Assembly (NCBI GenBank): GCA_018055865.1
Contig: JAGPGR010000028.1
Span: 1 to 12,233 of the forward strand
Length of the DNA stretch: 12,233 nucleotides
Direction of reading: 5' to 3'
From: Paludibacteraceae bacterium
Lineage (GTDB): Bacteria; Bacteroidota; Bacteroidia; Bacteroidales; Paludibacteraceae
Of this stretch, positions 1 to 7,130 are shown piece by piece (position 1 is the stretch's first letter; each line of letters opens with the position of its first letter). The notes beneath the pieces are model-generated. The model had not been told where the DNA came from. It saw only the letters and a program-made list of their open reading frames with translations, and did not search any database. The translations under genes were made by a program, and so were the position numbers.

Positions 1-125
1 CAGTGATTATTACGGTCTGTAAAACACGTTTTTATTTTTTAATTGCCTGATAGATTGATGTATATCTCATCTCATGTTTTTTTATTTTTTTTACAATACT
101 TATACCAAAAAATTCATCTTTTTTG

Positions 126-133
126 TACCTTTG
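126..133 (+). promoter_or_regulatory. Putative Bacteroidota-type -7 promoter box
   Basis: The bases read TACCTTTG, an exact match to the TAnnTTTG -7 motif used by the Bacteroidota primary sigma factor. It lies on the coding strand about 107 bases upstream of the DUF47 start, implying a leader of roughly 100 bases. I see no good TTG at the usual -33 distance, so the call rests on the -7 box and its placement before the first gene of a two-gene unit. The rest of 1-239 is AT-rich spacer in which I see no gene. Confidence 0.5.
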
Positions 134-239
134 CATTGAAAATTACAAAAAGAGGTTAAATATCAAATACATAATACAACTATCAGATATATAAGTATTA
201 ACAAAAAAACATTATTAAACTATTAAATAAAATATCTGT

Positions 240-887
240 ATGGACAATACATTTTTCAGTAAATTCACCCCAAAAGAACCCAAGTTTTTTCCCCTGTTAA
301 AAGAAATTGTAGGAGTAATCAAAACCGCCTCCGGCTTAATGGCAGAATTTGTGGAAAAAGGGAATCACGAAAATGCAGCTGAATACTACAAAAAGATTAA
401 GGACGAAGAACGTAAAGGTGACACATTGTCTAACAGAATTTTTGATGAGTTGAATTCTACTTTTATCACTCCCTTTGACCGCGAAGATATTCATCACCTG
501 GCCAACCGGATGGACGATGTGACAGATTACATCAATAGTGCTGCCAAACGTATTTTTTTGTATAATCCCAAAGAGATTCCTGCAGCGGCCAAAGATTTGG
601 TGGCACTGATTATGGAAGCTGCCGAATGGATTGACAAAGCAGTAGGCGAACTGGATGTATTGAAAAAAAGCAGAAAAAACGTTTCTCAGTATTGTTTTGA
701 GTTACATTCGGTTGAAAATAAAGCGGATGATGTGTATGAACACTTTTTGATTGAGTTGTTTCAAAAACAAAGCGATAGTGTGGAACTAATAAAACAGAAA
801 GAAATCATGTATGAGTTGGAAAAAGCAACTGATGCTGCAGAAGCTGTTGGGAAAATAATAAAAACGATAATTGTGAAATACGCCTAA
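240..887 (+). CDS. DUF47 / PhoU-like phosphate transport accessory protein
   Basis: A 215-residue, largely helical, charged protein without membrane segments. It matches the DUF47 (PhoU-like, TIGR00153) family at full length. Visible hallmarks are the segment FITPFDREDI at residues 75-84, the following acidic stretch MDDVTDYI at 91-98, and repeated E/D-rich helices (EERKGD at 56-61, ENKADD near 160) of the kind PhoU domains use to bind metal ions. These proteins are typically encoded next to PiT-family transporters and are thought to control their activity from the cytoplasmic face. Here the next gene downstream is exactly such a transporter, 66 bases away with no separate promoter that I can see. 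The ATG at 240 is the only sensible start; it lacks a Shine-Dalgarno sequence, as is common in Bacteroidota. The family call is firm; the regulatory role is inferred from family and context. Confidence 0.93.
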   Translation: MDNTFFSKFTPKEPKFFPLLKEIVGVIKTASGLMAEFVEKGNHENAAEYYKKIKDEERKGDTLSNRIFDELNSTFITPFDREDIHHLANRMDDVTDYINSAAKRIFLYNPKEIPAAAKDLVALIMEAAEWIDKAVGELDVLKKSRKNVSQYCFELHSVENKADDVYEHFLIELFQKQSDSVELIKQKEIMYELEKATDAAEAVGKIIKTIIVKYA

Positions 888-953
888 AAGTGGTTTTCCG
901 GTAATTATTATTTTTTGTTTTTTTAAACCCCTTTTACCAACTAATATTTGAGT

Positions 954-1982
954 ATGACGTTATTAATCGTAATTATCGCTTTAGCGCTTATTTTTGATTT
1001 TATCAACGGTTTTCACGATGCTGCCAATTCTATAGCAACCATCGTATCGACCAAAGTGCTTACTCCTTTCCAGGCCGTACTTTGGGCAGCAATGTTCAAC
1101 TTTGTTGCTTTTTTTATTGCTAAATATCTTATCGGTGGCTTTGGTATAGCCGATACAGTTTCCAAAACCGTAATTGCCGATTTTGTAACATTACCGATAA
1201 TATTTTCGGGAATTGTTGCTGCCATTATCTGGAATTTGGCCACCTGGTGGTTTGGTATCCCTTCTTCTTCCTCACATACACTTATTGGAGGTTTTGCCGG
1301 CGCAGCTATAGCCAAATGGGGCTCATTGTCCGTTGTAAAAGGTACTGTAATTCTGAAAATTGCCTCCTTCATCTTTCTGGCACCTTTAATCGGGATGCTG
1401 GTGGCCATGGTTATTTCGGTCTTACTTCAGTGGTCTGTCAAGCGGGCTAATCCTCACAAAGCCGATTCGTGGTTCAAACATTTTCAGCTGGTCTCATCAG
1501 CGCTGTTCAGCATCGGCCATGGATTGAACGACTCTCAAAAAGTAATGGGAATAATTGCAGCAGCTTTGATTGCCACACACATACAGCATCCTGAAATAGG
1601 CTACGGAATTAACTCCATCAATGATTTGCCTAACTGGGTTGCATTTGCTTGTTTCACGGCAATCTCGCTCGGCACCATGTCAGGAGGGTGGAAGATAGTA
1701 AAAACAATGGGTACCCGAATTACCAAAGTAACTCCATTTGAGGGGGTGGTAGCAGAAACTGCCGGAGCGATGACACTTTATCTGACCGAATTCCTGAAGA
1801 TACCTGTAAGTACTACCCACACCATTACAGGTGCCATCATTGGAGTCGGATCGGTGAAACGATTGTCGGCTGTACGCTGGGGCGTCACCCGCAAACTACT
1901 CATTGCCTGGATTCTGACTATTCCGGTCAGCGCATTGATTGCAGCAATTGTATATTGGGCGCTCGGGCATCATTTGATTTGA
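954..1982 (+). CDS. PiT-family inorganic phosphate transporter
   Basis: A 342-residue polytopic membrane protein of the PiT family (PF01384), which imports phosphate, often as a metal-phosphate complex, by ion symport across the inner membrane. Both halves of the inverted family duplication are visible. The first has GFHDAANS at residues 19-26 and IPSSSSHT at 102-109. The second has IGHGLNDSQK at 187-196 and IPVSTTHTITG at 283-293. About ten hydrophobic segments are evident, with a short hydrophilic loop near 162-176. I chose the ATG at 954; an in-frame TTG six bases upstream (948) would add only two residues. The gene follows the DUF47 gene on the same strand and ends before a strong hairpin terminator, so the two form one transcription unit. 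Low-affinity phosphate uptake is the likely role; the sequence alone does not exclude another anion such as sulfate. Confidence 0.95.
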   Translation: MTLLIVIIALALIFDFINGFHDAANSIATIVSTKVLTPFQAVLWAAMFNFVAFFIAKYLIGGFGIADTVSKTVIADFVTLPIIFSGIVAAIIWNLATWWFGIPSSSSHTLIGGFAGAAIAKWGSLSVVKGTVILKIASFIFLAPLIGMLVAMVISVLLQWSVKRANPHKADSWFKHFQLVSSALFSIGHGLNDSQKVMGIIAAALIATHIQHPEIGYGINSINDLPNWVAFACFTAISLGTMSGGWKIVKTMGTRITKVTPFEGVVAETAGAMTLYLTEFLKIPVSTTHTITGAIIGVGSVKRLSAVRWGVTRKLLIAWILTIPVSALIAAIVYWALGHHLI

Positions 1983-1996
1983 TACTAAATGTATGA

Positions 1997-2018
1997 ATCC
2001 CGATAGATTAATCGGGAT
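1997..2018. repeat. Inverted repeat just after the phosphate transporter gene
   Basis: A perfect 8-base inverted repeat, ATCCCGAT at 1997-2004 and ATCGGGAT at 2011-2018, closes a 6-base loop (AGATTA). It starts 15 bases past the stop codon. No T-run follows directly, so it is more likely an RNA 3'-end stabilising hairpin or an accessory to the stronger terminator at 2047 than a terminator itself. Confidence 0.5.
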
Positions 2019-2046
2019 AAATTTCACGTTAAGAAATATAAAAATA

Positions 2047-2085
2047 AAAGGGCTTCACCAAGTTTGTGATGCCCTTTACTTTTTT
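2047..2085. terminator. Bidirectional intrinsic terminator between convergent genes
   Basis: The arms AAAGGGCTTCAC (2047-2058) and GTGATGCCCTTT (2066-2077) form a 12-position stem with one T-T mismatch and a 7-base loop. A T-run follows on the plus strand at 2081-2085. On the minus strand the bases past the hairpin also read T-rich, because the plus strand has an A-rich run at about 2036-2049. The hairpin lies between the convergent phosphate transporter and nitroreductase genes and can plausibly end both transcripts. Confidence 0.82.
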
Positions 2086-2143
2086 CTGCACGCTTTAATT
2101 CGTAAAAGGATTGATAATTTCACTCTTCAAGTCCCTGAATCAC

Positions 2144-2770
2144 TTATCGAATTTCAACCAATTGCTCAATCGATTTTCTTATTTTAGGCTGTTCTGCCAA
2201 ACGATCTGCTTTTTCATCCCGGAAACCGAGTGTAAGCAGCACAACGGCTTCTTCAGAGTCAGTGTCGAGACTAAGCATTTCATTGATTGCCTGAACATTA
2301 AATCCTTCGATAGGAGTGGAATCGATACCCAACTCAGCAGCTGCTACCAAAGCAAAACCAAGAGCAATATAGGTCTGGCGTATCATCCAGCTGAATTTGT
2401 TAATAGCCGGATTTTCTATCACTTTTTGAATTTTGGAGCGATAGCTGGCAATGTATTCATCTGAAGAATTGCGTATTCGTTTCATTTCGTTCAGATAGCC
2501 TTCTACATATTCTTCATCCAGTTTTTTTCTGGCTTTGAAAATAAGCAGGTGTGAGCATTGTTGCAATACGATTTGCGGACAGGATTTCTCGAAAATTTCA
2601 TTCAAAAGTTCTTTGTTTTCGGTAACTATTATCTTAAAAGGCTGCAACCCGTAGGCAGTCGGCGCAAGCCTTACAGCTTCGAGAATTGTATGCAAATCTT
2701 CGTCAGAGATTTTTTCTCCGGTCATTCGTTTGGTGGCATATCGCCAGTTGAGTGATTCTATTAAGTTCAT
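2144..2770 (-). CDS. Nitroreductase-family NAD(P)H-dependent flavin oxidoreductase
   Basis: A 208-residue cytoplasmic protein of the nitroreductase fold (PF00881, NfsB-like), an FMN enzyme that uses NAD(P)H to reduce nitroaromatics, quinones or other electron acceptors. Supporting motifs are the FMN-phosphate region NWRYATKRM at residues 8-16, the APTAYGLQPF segment at 36-45, PIEGFN at 153-158 and the C-terminal LGFRDEKADR at 181-190. Length matches E. coli NfsB (about 217). The chosen ATG at 2770 gives the usual family start (MNLIESLNWRY). An in-frame ATG at 2827 would add 19 residues that run through a G/C-rich repeat and read as WGGRGA; TrpG and TrpC in this window do carry such repeat-encoded extensions, so the longer start cannot be excluded. 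The gene stands alone, and its physiological substrate cannot be told from sequence. Confidence 0.9.
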   Translation of the reverse strand: MNLIESLNWRYATKRMTGEKISDEDLHTILEAVRLAPTAYGLQPFKIIVTENKELLNEIFEKSCPQIVLQQCSHLLIFKARKKLDEEYVEGYLNEMKRIRNSSDEYIASYRSKIQKVIENPAINKFSWMIRQTYIALGFALVAAAELGIDSTPIEGFNVQAINEMLSLDTDSEEAVVLLTLGFRDEKADRLAEQPKIRKSIEQLVEIR

Positions 2771-2786
2771 TATAGTTGGTTGATTT

Positions 2787-2812
2787 GCTCCCCTGCCACC
2801 CCAAAAAATGGG
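2787..2812 (+). repeat. G/C-rich palindromic repeat, copy 1
   Basis: Begins GCTCCCCTGCCACCCC and ends in GGG after an A-rich centre. It is a diverged member of the family found in the trp operon, whose consensus is roughly GCCCCCCTAACCCCC, then AAA, then GGGGG. It lies 17 bases upstream of the preferred nitroreductase start and inside the longer in-frame reading, where it encodes WGGRGA. Confidence 0.6.
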
Positions 2813-3093
2813 TTCAGAAAAAGACATTTCTGGTTTTTGAGTTATTGCGTTATTGAGTTGTTTGGTATTGTTAATTTTGTCCTGGTTCTTATAGCCTTTT
2901 TTTAACTTATTGATATCTTGATAAATACATGCATTGTTTAATGAATTTTGTGTCTACTTCGTGTTTTTTGTGTATCAGTTAACTGAGTTGTTACACAATG
3001 TTACTCCAAGAAAATTCATAAAAAAGTAGATTAATGTACCTGTCAGTATATGAACCACATAAAACAAACAGACAAGTTCTGATTCACTGTCAA
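2813..3093. other. Long spacer upstream of the nitroreductase gene
   Basis: This AT-rich stretch lies between the end of the epimerase gene and the repeat preceding the nitroreductase gene; the whole gap is 323 bases. I see no gene in it. It holds a perfect 12-base palindrome at 2975-2986, annotated separately, and must carry the nitroreductase promoter, but I found no clean TAnnTTTG on the minus strand. The stretch near 2948-2974 (TGTGTCTACTTCGTG and on) is low-complexity and may be a decayed intergenic repeat. Confidence 0.5.
2975..2986. promoter_or_regulatory. Perfect 12-base palindrome, possible operator
   Basis: TCAGTTAACTGA is its own reverse complement. It lies about 205 bases upstream of the nitroreductase start in a gene-free spacer. 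A site for a dimeric regulator is possible, but no partner copy and no regulator gene are in the window, so the role is a guess. Confidence 0.25.
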
Positions 3094-4131
3094 TCAAGTA
3101 GTTAATTCGGATGCGAAAGTTGAATAAGATACGAACCATTCGTGAAATTTCGTTATTCCTGTTTCGATAGAAGTGGATGGTTTGTAATCAAAATCGTGTT
3201 GTAAATGTGTAGTATCTGCAAAAGTGGCTATTACGTCTCCCGGTTGCATATCTTCCAGCGTAATTATTGCTCTTTTTCCGGTTGTTTTTTCAATTATTCC
3301 AATAAAATCCATCAGTGCAACAGGCTGCGAATTACCCATATTGTAAATTTCATACGGTATTTTTTTCTCCGGCGGTGATGGTATGATTTTCAGAATTCCT
3401 TTTACAATATCATCAATAAAGGTGAAATCTCGTTGCATATTACCCTGATTGAAAACCCGTATCGGCTGTTCGTTCATTATGGCATTCATAAATAATGAAG
3501 GTGCCATATCCGGTCTTCCCCAGGGACCATACACCGTGAAAAATCGTATTCCGGTTGTAGGAACCGAGAAAAGATGGCTGTAAACATGCGCCATCAGTTC
3601 ATTTGCCTTTTTGGTGGCAGCATAAAGGCTTGCGGGAGTATCGGTCGCGTCGGTTTCCCGGTAAGGAATGTTGGCGTTTAATCCGTAAATGCTGCTGGAA
3701 CTGGCATAAACCAGATGTTTTATTCCGAAATTCCGGCAATTCTCCAGCAGATTTTCGAACCCGGCAATATTCGAACTGATATATGTGTCTGGATTTTCGA
3801 GTGAATACCTCACACCCGCCTGAGCGGCCAGATGCAGAATGTGTGTGAATTTTTCGTTTTCAAATAAGGTTGCCAAGGCATTTCGATCGGTTATATCCAG
3901 TTGGACAAAGCTGTAAGAACTATTTTTTGAACTGCCAATTAATTCACCCGGCTTTATATCATTTCTCGAAATACCGGCATCCGACAATCGGGCATATTTC
4001 AGATTTACTTCATAATAAGCGTTGATATTATCCAGTCCGATGACCCGATATCCCGCTTCTGTCAGTGCTTTGGCTGCGTGGTATCCGATAAATCCGGCAG
4101 CTCCTGTTACGAGGATTTTCATTCTATTCAT
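3094..4131 (-). CDS. UDP-glucuronate 4-epimerase-like NAD-dependent sugar epimerase
   Basis: A 345-residue extended short-chain dehydrogenase of the NAD-dependent epimerase/dehydratase family. The Rossmann glycine motif GAAGFIG is at residues 10-16, the serine of the catalytic triad lies in ASSSSIYG (143-150), and the YxxxK pair is Tyr170/Lys174 (YAATK). The segments AAQAGVRYS (102-110), RFFTVYGPWGRPDMA (196-210) and MQRDFTFIDDI (232-242) are characteristic of the UDP-glucuronate 4-epimerase group (LpsL, WbnF, Cap1J type), which interconverts UDP-glucuronate and UDP-galacturonate in the cytoplasm. The ATG at 4131 overlaps the TGA of the upstream glycosyltransferase gene in an ATGA, supporting translational coupling; a second ATG at 4122 would start directly at MKILVTG. 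It is the last gene of the four-gene operon and probably supplies its sugar donor. Subfamily is likely but not proven; another UDP-sugar epimerase remains possible. Confidence 0.88.
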   Translation of the reverse strand: MNRMKILVTGAAGFIGYHAAKALTEAGYRVIGLDNINAYYEVNLKYARLSDAGISRNDIKPGELIGSSKNSSYSFVQLDITDRNALATLFENEKFTHILHLAAQAGVRYSLENPDTYISSNIAGFENLLENCRNFGIKHLVYASSSSIYGLNANIPYRETDATDTPASLYAATKKANELMAHVYSHLFSVPTTGIRFFTVYGPWGRPDMAPSLFMNAIMNEQPIRVFNQGNMQRDFTFIDDIVKGILKIIPSPPEKKIPYEIYNMGNSQPVALMDFIGIIEKTTGKRAIITLEDMQPGDVIATFADTTHLQHDFDYKPSTSIETGITKFHEWFVSYSTFASELTT

Positions 4132-5693
4132 TTTAGCACTACAATGTAGTAATTAACACCGAGGTAACGCTCTTTGTTTTCAATCAATGCCGCTAATTCG
4201 TTGTCCGTTTCCACTCTTTTCCGTTCGACGATGAGTAACTCGTTGGTATTGAGTTTACTGCTCAATTCTTCGAGAGTGACTTCCTGAACTTTTTCACCCA
4301 GAAAAACATCCATGCTCACCGAGCGCCTTATTTTATAGGTATTATAACCGGTTGTTTTATTTTTTTCCGAAATAGTTTTAGCCTCTTTGCACACATCAGC
4401 GAAACCCAGTTGCGGATTTATTTCTTTCAGCGACCAACCCACTACAAACAGCGTCAGGAAAAGCCCGAAAGCGAATGCTTTTATTGTGAGATATATGTCT
4501 TTCTGCTTGTAAATGAGAATAATACCGACAATTCCTGTGAGTGATAAAATGCCGGTTCCTGCATATATCAAAGGCAAACGAAGGTACGCAAGTTCGGCAT
4601 TTTGAGTGGTGACGATTATCAATCCGGGCAGAGCCGCAGCAAAAATTACAGCCGGAATAACCAGCGAAAGAGCCATCCACTTGTTCCAGGAGTATTTACG
4701 CAGTTGTAATGCAGAGAAATAAGCGAGAAAGGGCAGGAGCGGAACCAGATAGATAGCCAGTTTGGAGCTAAATAACGACAGCATCAGGAAAGTGGCGCCA
4801 AAAGTTATCAGGAAAAACCACTCAACATCCGTTTTAATTTTTTTGTAATACAGACTCGCAGCCGTTAAACCGATAAAAAGGAACGACCAGGGAATGACAG
4901 AGTACCAGATTGACAGGCCATAGAAATAAAACGGGGCTTTGTGATGGAATGAATCCACGGCGCGCCCTACTGTTTGATGAAATACCAGATTGTTCAGATA
5001 TTCTGTTCCGCCTTCGGCCAATACACCGGCAAACCAGCCTCCGAATAGCACAAGCAGAATAATCCACATTTTGGCTCCCCAGTATTTTCCCCACGATTTG
5101 AGTTGCTTTTTGAAAATTAAAAAAGCGATAGTGGAAACCAGCGGCATCAGTATTCCTACCGGACCTTTGGAGAATACGGCCAGAAACACTAAAACAGGAA
5201 ATAACCAGGTATCTTTTCGGGTGGAAGTGCCGGAATAAATCTGATAGAAAGTGTACAGTGCCAGCACAATAAACATAGTCATCAGCATATCCATCCGCAC
5301 AATTGGTGTAGATCCCAGAAACAGCGCGCTGCTCATCAGCAGCAACTGCGCAGCGGTTAGATCTTTCTGTTCCGTTTCGTTTTTCACCCACTTATTCAAC
5401 ACCATTAAAATGACTATGGCCGGAATAAACGAAAGTAACGACAAAAACCACATTTGATGCCCGCCGAGCACTTGTTTACCAATCATCATCAGCCAGAAAA
5501 ACAGTGGCGGTTTATCGGCGTAGGGCACTCCCTGATGGCTGAAAGTGAAGAAAGTGCCGTTTCGCAGCGCCTCGTCAACAATGCTCAGATACCTCAGTTC
5601 GTTGCTTGGCGTGTAATCGCGAAGAAGCATGATGGGCAACAGGGCAATTAACCAGATAAAATTCAGGTAATTAGTCTTGATTTGTAATTTCAT
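4128..5693 (-). CDS. ArnT-like GT39-type membrane glycosyltransferase
   Basis: A 521-residue integral membrane protein with roughly ten or more hydrophobic segments and a soluble C-terminal part (from about residue 430). It resembles the PMT/ArnT superfamily (GT-C fold), which takes a sugar from a polyprenyl-phosphate carrier and adds it to lipid A, core or protein on the outer face of the inner membrane. The first extracytoplasmic loop after helix 1 carries RDYTPSNELRYL (25-36), at the place of the usual acidic DE-x-RY motif, with Asn-Glu here. It is followed by the family hallmark YADKPPLFFW (58-67). Its start overlaps the end of the LAB_N gene by 23 bases and its stop overlaps the epimerase start by 4, so translation is probably coupled. 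With a GT2 synthase upstream and a UDP-glucuronate epimerase downstream, a uronic acid is the best guess for the sugar. Substrate and acceptor are inferred. Confidence 0.88.
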   Translation of the reverse strand: MKLQIKTNYLNFIWLIALLPIMLLRDYTPSNELRYLSIVDEALRNGTFFTFSHQGVPYADKPPLFFWLMMIGKQVLGGHQMWFLSLLSFIPAIVILMVLNKWVKNETEQKDLTAAQLLLMSSALFLGSTPIVRMDMLMTMFIVLALYTFYQIYSGTSTRKDTWLFPVLVFLAVFSKGPVGILMPLVSTIAFLIFKKQLKSWGKYWGAKMWIILLVLFGGWFAGVLAEGGTEYLNNLVFHQTVGRAVDSFHHKAPFYFYGLSIWYSVIPWSFLFIGLTAASLYYKKIKTDVEWFFLITFGATFLMLSLFSSKLAIYLVPLLPFLAYFSALQLRKYSWNKWMALSLVIPAVIFAAALPGLIIVTTQNAELAYLRLPLIYAGTGILSLTGIVGIILIYKQKDIYLTIKAFAFGLFLTLFVVGWSLKEINPQLGFADVCKEAKTISEKNKTTGYNTYKIRRSVSMDVFLGEKVQEVTLEELSSKLNTNELLIVERKRVETDNELAALIENKERYLGVNYYIVVLK

Positions 5694-6321
5694 TTGTTTT
5701 ATGATTATGTCCCAGAATGATATTGCGGCTATAGGCTACAAATCCAAAAGCTTGTCCGACTATGAGTACCGGATCCAGTCGGATGATGGCGTATATGATG
5801 ATAATAAATGAACCGACCAGACTAATAATCCAGAAGCCAATGGGCAGAAGCGATTCGTGTTTTCGGGAAGAATAAAGCCACTGATATACAAATCGAAGTG
5901 CAAAAATCAACTGACCCAACGAACCGAAAACAACCAACCAGATAGGAATATTGTCGTTTTTGAAGAAATTAGAGATATAAACCGGAAGATTATTCAACAT
6001 CAGACCGAAAGCAACCACGGGAGTTATTATCAGAACGAATTTGAGTATTTTGTGCAGTTTAGGCCAAATGCCGTGGATATTGAGATTCCACAGATAAATG
6101 TAATATGAAACCAATTGGCCGAGTATGATGGAAAAATCGTCGCGCAGCACGCCGTAAATAAACAGCAGATAGGAACCGATAATGCTCAGTAACCAGAAAA
6201 AAGGCGGCGCCATCACTTTTTTGGCTTTTTCGGACACAATCCACTGATACAGAATGCGTCCCGAGAAAAATGCCTGTGCTAAAAATCCGATGACATAGAC
6301 GAAAAGTTGTTGCCAGGTCAT
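5671..6321 (-). CDS. Duplicated LAB_N-domain membrane protein, SWEET-like, putative lipid-linked sugar flippase
   Basis: A 216-residue membrane protein made of two LAB_N (lipid A biosynthesis N-terminal, PF07578) units, residues about 5-81 and 126-202, joined by a further hydrophobic helix at about 92-109. The units align without gaps at an offset of exactly 121 residues: Q16/Q137, R22/R143, YQW 25-27/146-148, FW 42-43/163-164, GS 49-50/170-171, R60/R181, D62/D183, GQ 68-69/189-190, N79/N200. Three helices per unit plus the linker gives a 3+1+3 plan, as in SWEET transporters; as I recall, LAB_N is grouped with the MtN3/PQ-loop families. The ATG at 6321 lies one base past the GT2 stop; an in-frame TTG at 6345 would overlap the GT2 end and is less likely. 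Position between a polyprenyl-phosphate-sugar synthase and its transferase suggests it flips the lipid-linked sugar, as ArnE/ArnF do in enterobacteria. Domain call firm, function inferred. Confidence 0.86.
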   Translation of the reverse strand: MTWQQLFVYVIGFLAQAFFSGRILYQWIVSEKAKKVMAPPFFWLLSIIGSYLLFIYGVLRDDFSIILGQLVSYYIYLWNLNIHGIWPKLHKILKFVLIITPVVAFGLMLNNLPVYISNFFKNDNIPIWLVVFGSLGQLIFALRFVYQWLYSSRKHESLLPIGFWIISLVGSFIIIIYAIIRLDPVLIVGQAFGFVAYSRNIILGHNHKTNEITNQD

Positions 6322-6322
6322 A

Positions 6323-7066
6323 TTACTCAATATTAGTATCGCCAACCTTGTAGTTGATATATCTTTTTTTCATCCAGCGGAAAGCAAAACAATCCAGGAA
6401 GGGTGACAGGAGGCGGTTCCACAAATTAAATTTTGAAAGACCGGCCGTGCGCGGATAATGTCTTACAGCAATCTGTTTCACTTCCCCTTTTTGCAACTGT
6501 ATGAGTGCCGGCAGAAAGCGATGCATCCCGTTGAAAAACGGAACCCGTTTGGCATATTCCGTTTGTATTACCTTCAACGGGCAGCCCGTATCTTCCACAC
6601 CATCATTTGTCATCATTCTACGGAAGCCATTGGCTATTCTGGATTGAATTTTTTTGAAAATGCTGTCTTTTCTGTTGGCACGAATGCCCATCACCATAGC
6701 ATAATCGGGAATATCTTTCAGCAGCAGGTTGAAATCATCGGGATCGGTCTGCAAATCGGCATCAATATAACCAACAAAATCGGACTGGCAGTAATCTATT
6801 CCGGCTTTGATGGCAGCGCTTAACCCGGCATTTTGCTCAAATTCCAGGTAAAAAAAATCATTGCGGCGGGAACAAATATCATGAATGAAGCGGCTGCTGT
6901 CGTCTTTCGAGCCATCATTTACAAATATGATACATGCCGGATACAGAGAATGAGACAAAAAATGGCTCAACCGGTTTTCAAGCGCGGTCATATTTTCCTG
7001 CTCGTTGTAAACCGGAACTACAATTGAAAATTGATAATCTTTAGTGCGGTTAGGGATATATTGCAT
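6323..7066 (-). CDS. GT2 glycosyltransferase, polyprenyl-phosphate sugar synthase type
   Basis: A 247-residue GT-A fold family 2 glycosyltransferase of the dolichyl-phosphate-mannose synthase / ArnC / RgtE type. It transfers a sugar from a nucleotide donor to undecaprenyl phosphate on the cytoplasmic face. Motifs in order are VVPVYNE (16-22), VNDGSKDDS (49-57), the metal-binding DADLQTDPDD (102-111), DTGCPLK (159-165), FFNGMHRFLPAL (177-188) and the R-x-AGLSKF segment (206-213). These are hallmarks of the polyprenyl-phosphate subgroup. Unlike ArnC or GtrB it has no clear pair of C-terminal membrane helices, so it should be soluble or peripheral, as Dpm1-type enzymes are. It is the first gene of a tightly packed operon with the LAB_N protein, the ArnT-like transferase and the epimerase. 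The ATG at 7066 leaves a 125-base spacer to the trpA stop, which holds a promoter-like box. Confidence 0.91.
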   Translation of the reverse strand: MQYIPNRTKDYQFSIVVPVYNEQENMTALENRLSHFLSHSLYPACIIFVNDGSKDDSSRFIHDICSRRNDFFYLEFEQNAGLSAAIKAGIDYCQSDFVGYIDADLQTDPDDFNLLLKDIPDYAMVMGIRANRKDSIFKKIQSRIANGFRRMMTNDGVEDTGCPLKVIQTEYAKRVPFFNGMHRFLPALIQLQKGEVKQIAVRHYPRTAGLSKFNLWNRLLSPFLDCFAFRWMKKRYINYKVGDTNIE

Positions 7067-7090
7067 AATTTACAGTTTAATAAAATCCTG

Positions 7091-7098
7091 CAAAATTA
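7091..7098 (-). promoter_or_regulatory. Putative -7 promoter box of the GT2-LAB_N-GT39-epimerase operon
   Basis: The minus strand reads TAATTTTG, an exact TAnnTTTG match, 24 bases upstream of the GT2 start. This would give a leader of roughly 20 bases. The -33 region is only partly matched (a TTT about 20 bases further upstream). The box suggests the sugar operon has its own promoter and need not depend on trp transcription. Confidence 0.45.
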
Positions 7099-7130
7099 AT
7101 AAATAAAACCTACATAAAGTTTTTTTTCGG

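Noticed and set aside
1013..1408. Open frame on the minus strand opposite the phosphate transporter gene (131 codons)
   Set aside because: It lies wholly opposite a well-supported PiT gene, shows no family motif, and has no start context or neighbours of its own.
1993..2464. Short plus-strand frames after the phosphate transporter gene
   Set aside because: They run through the terminator hairpin and antisense to the nitroreductase gene; no motif supports them.
2872..2879. TAATTTTG on the plus strand, a -7-like promoter box
   Set aside because: It points into the antisense of the nitroreductase gene with no plus-strand gene ahead; in AT-rich DNA such matches arise by chance.
4834..5391. Open frame of 185 codons within the GT39 gene in another minus-strand frame
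   Set aside because: Rich in Arg, Cys and Ser, the typical look of an off-frame reading of a membrane protein gene; no motifs.
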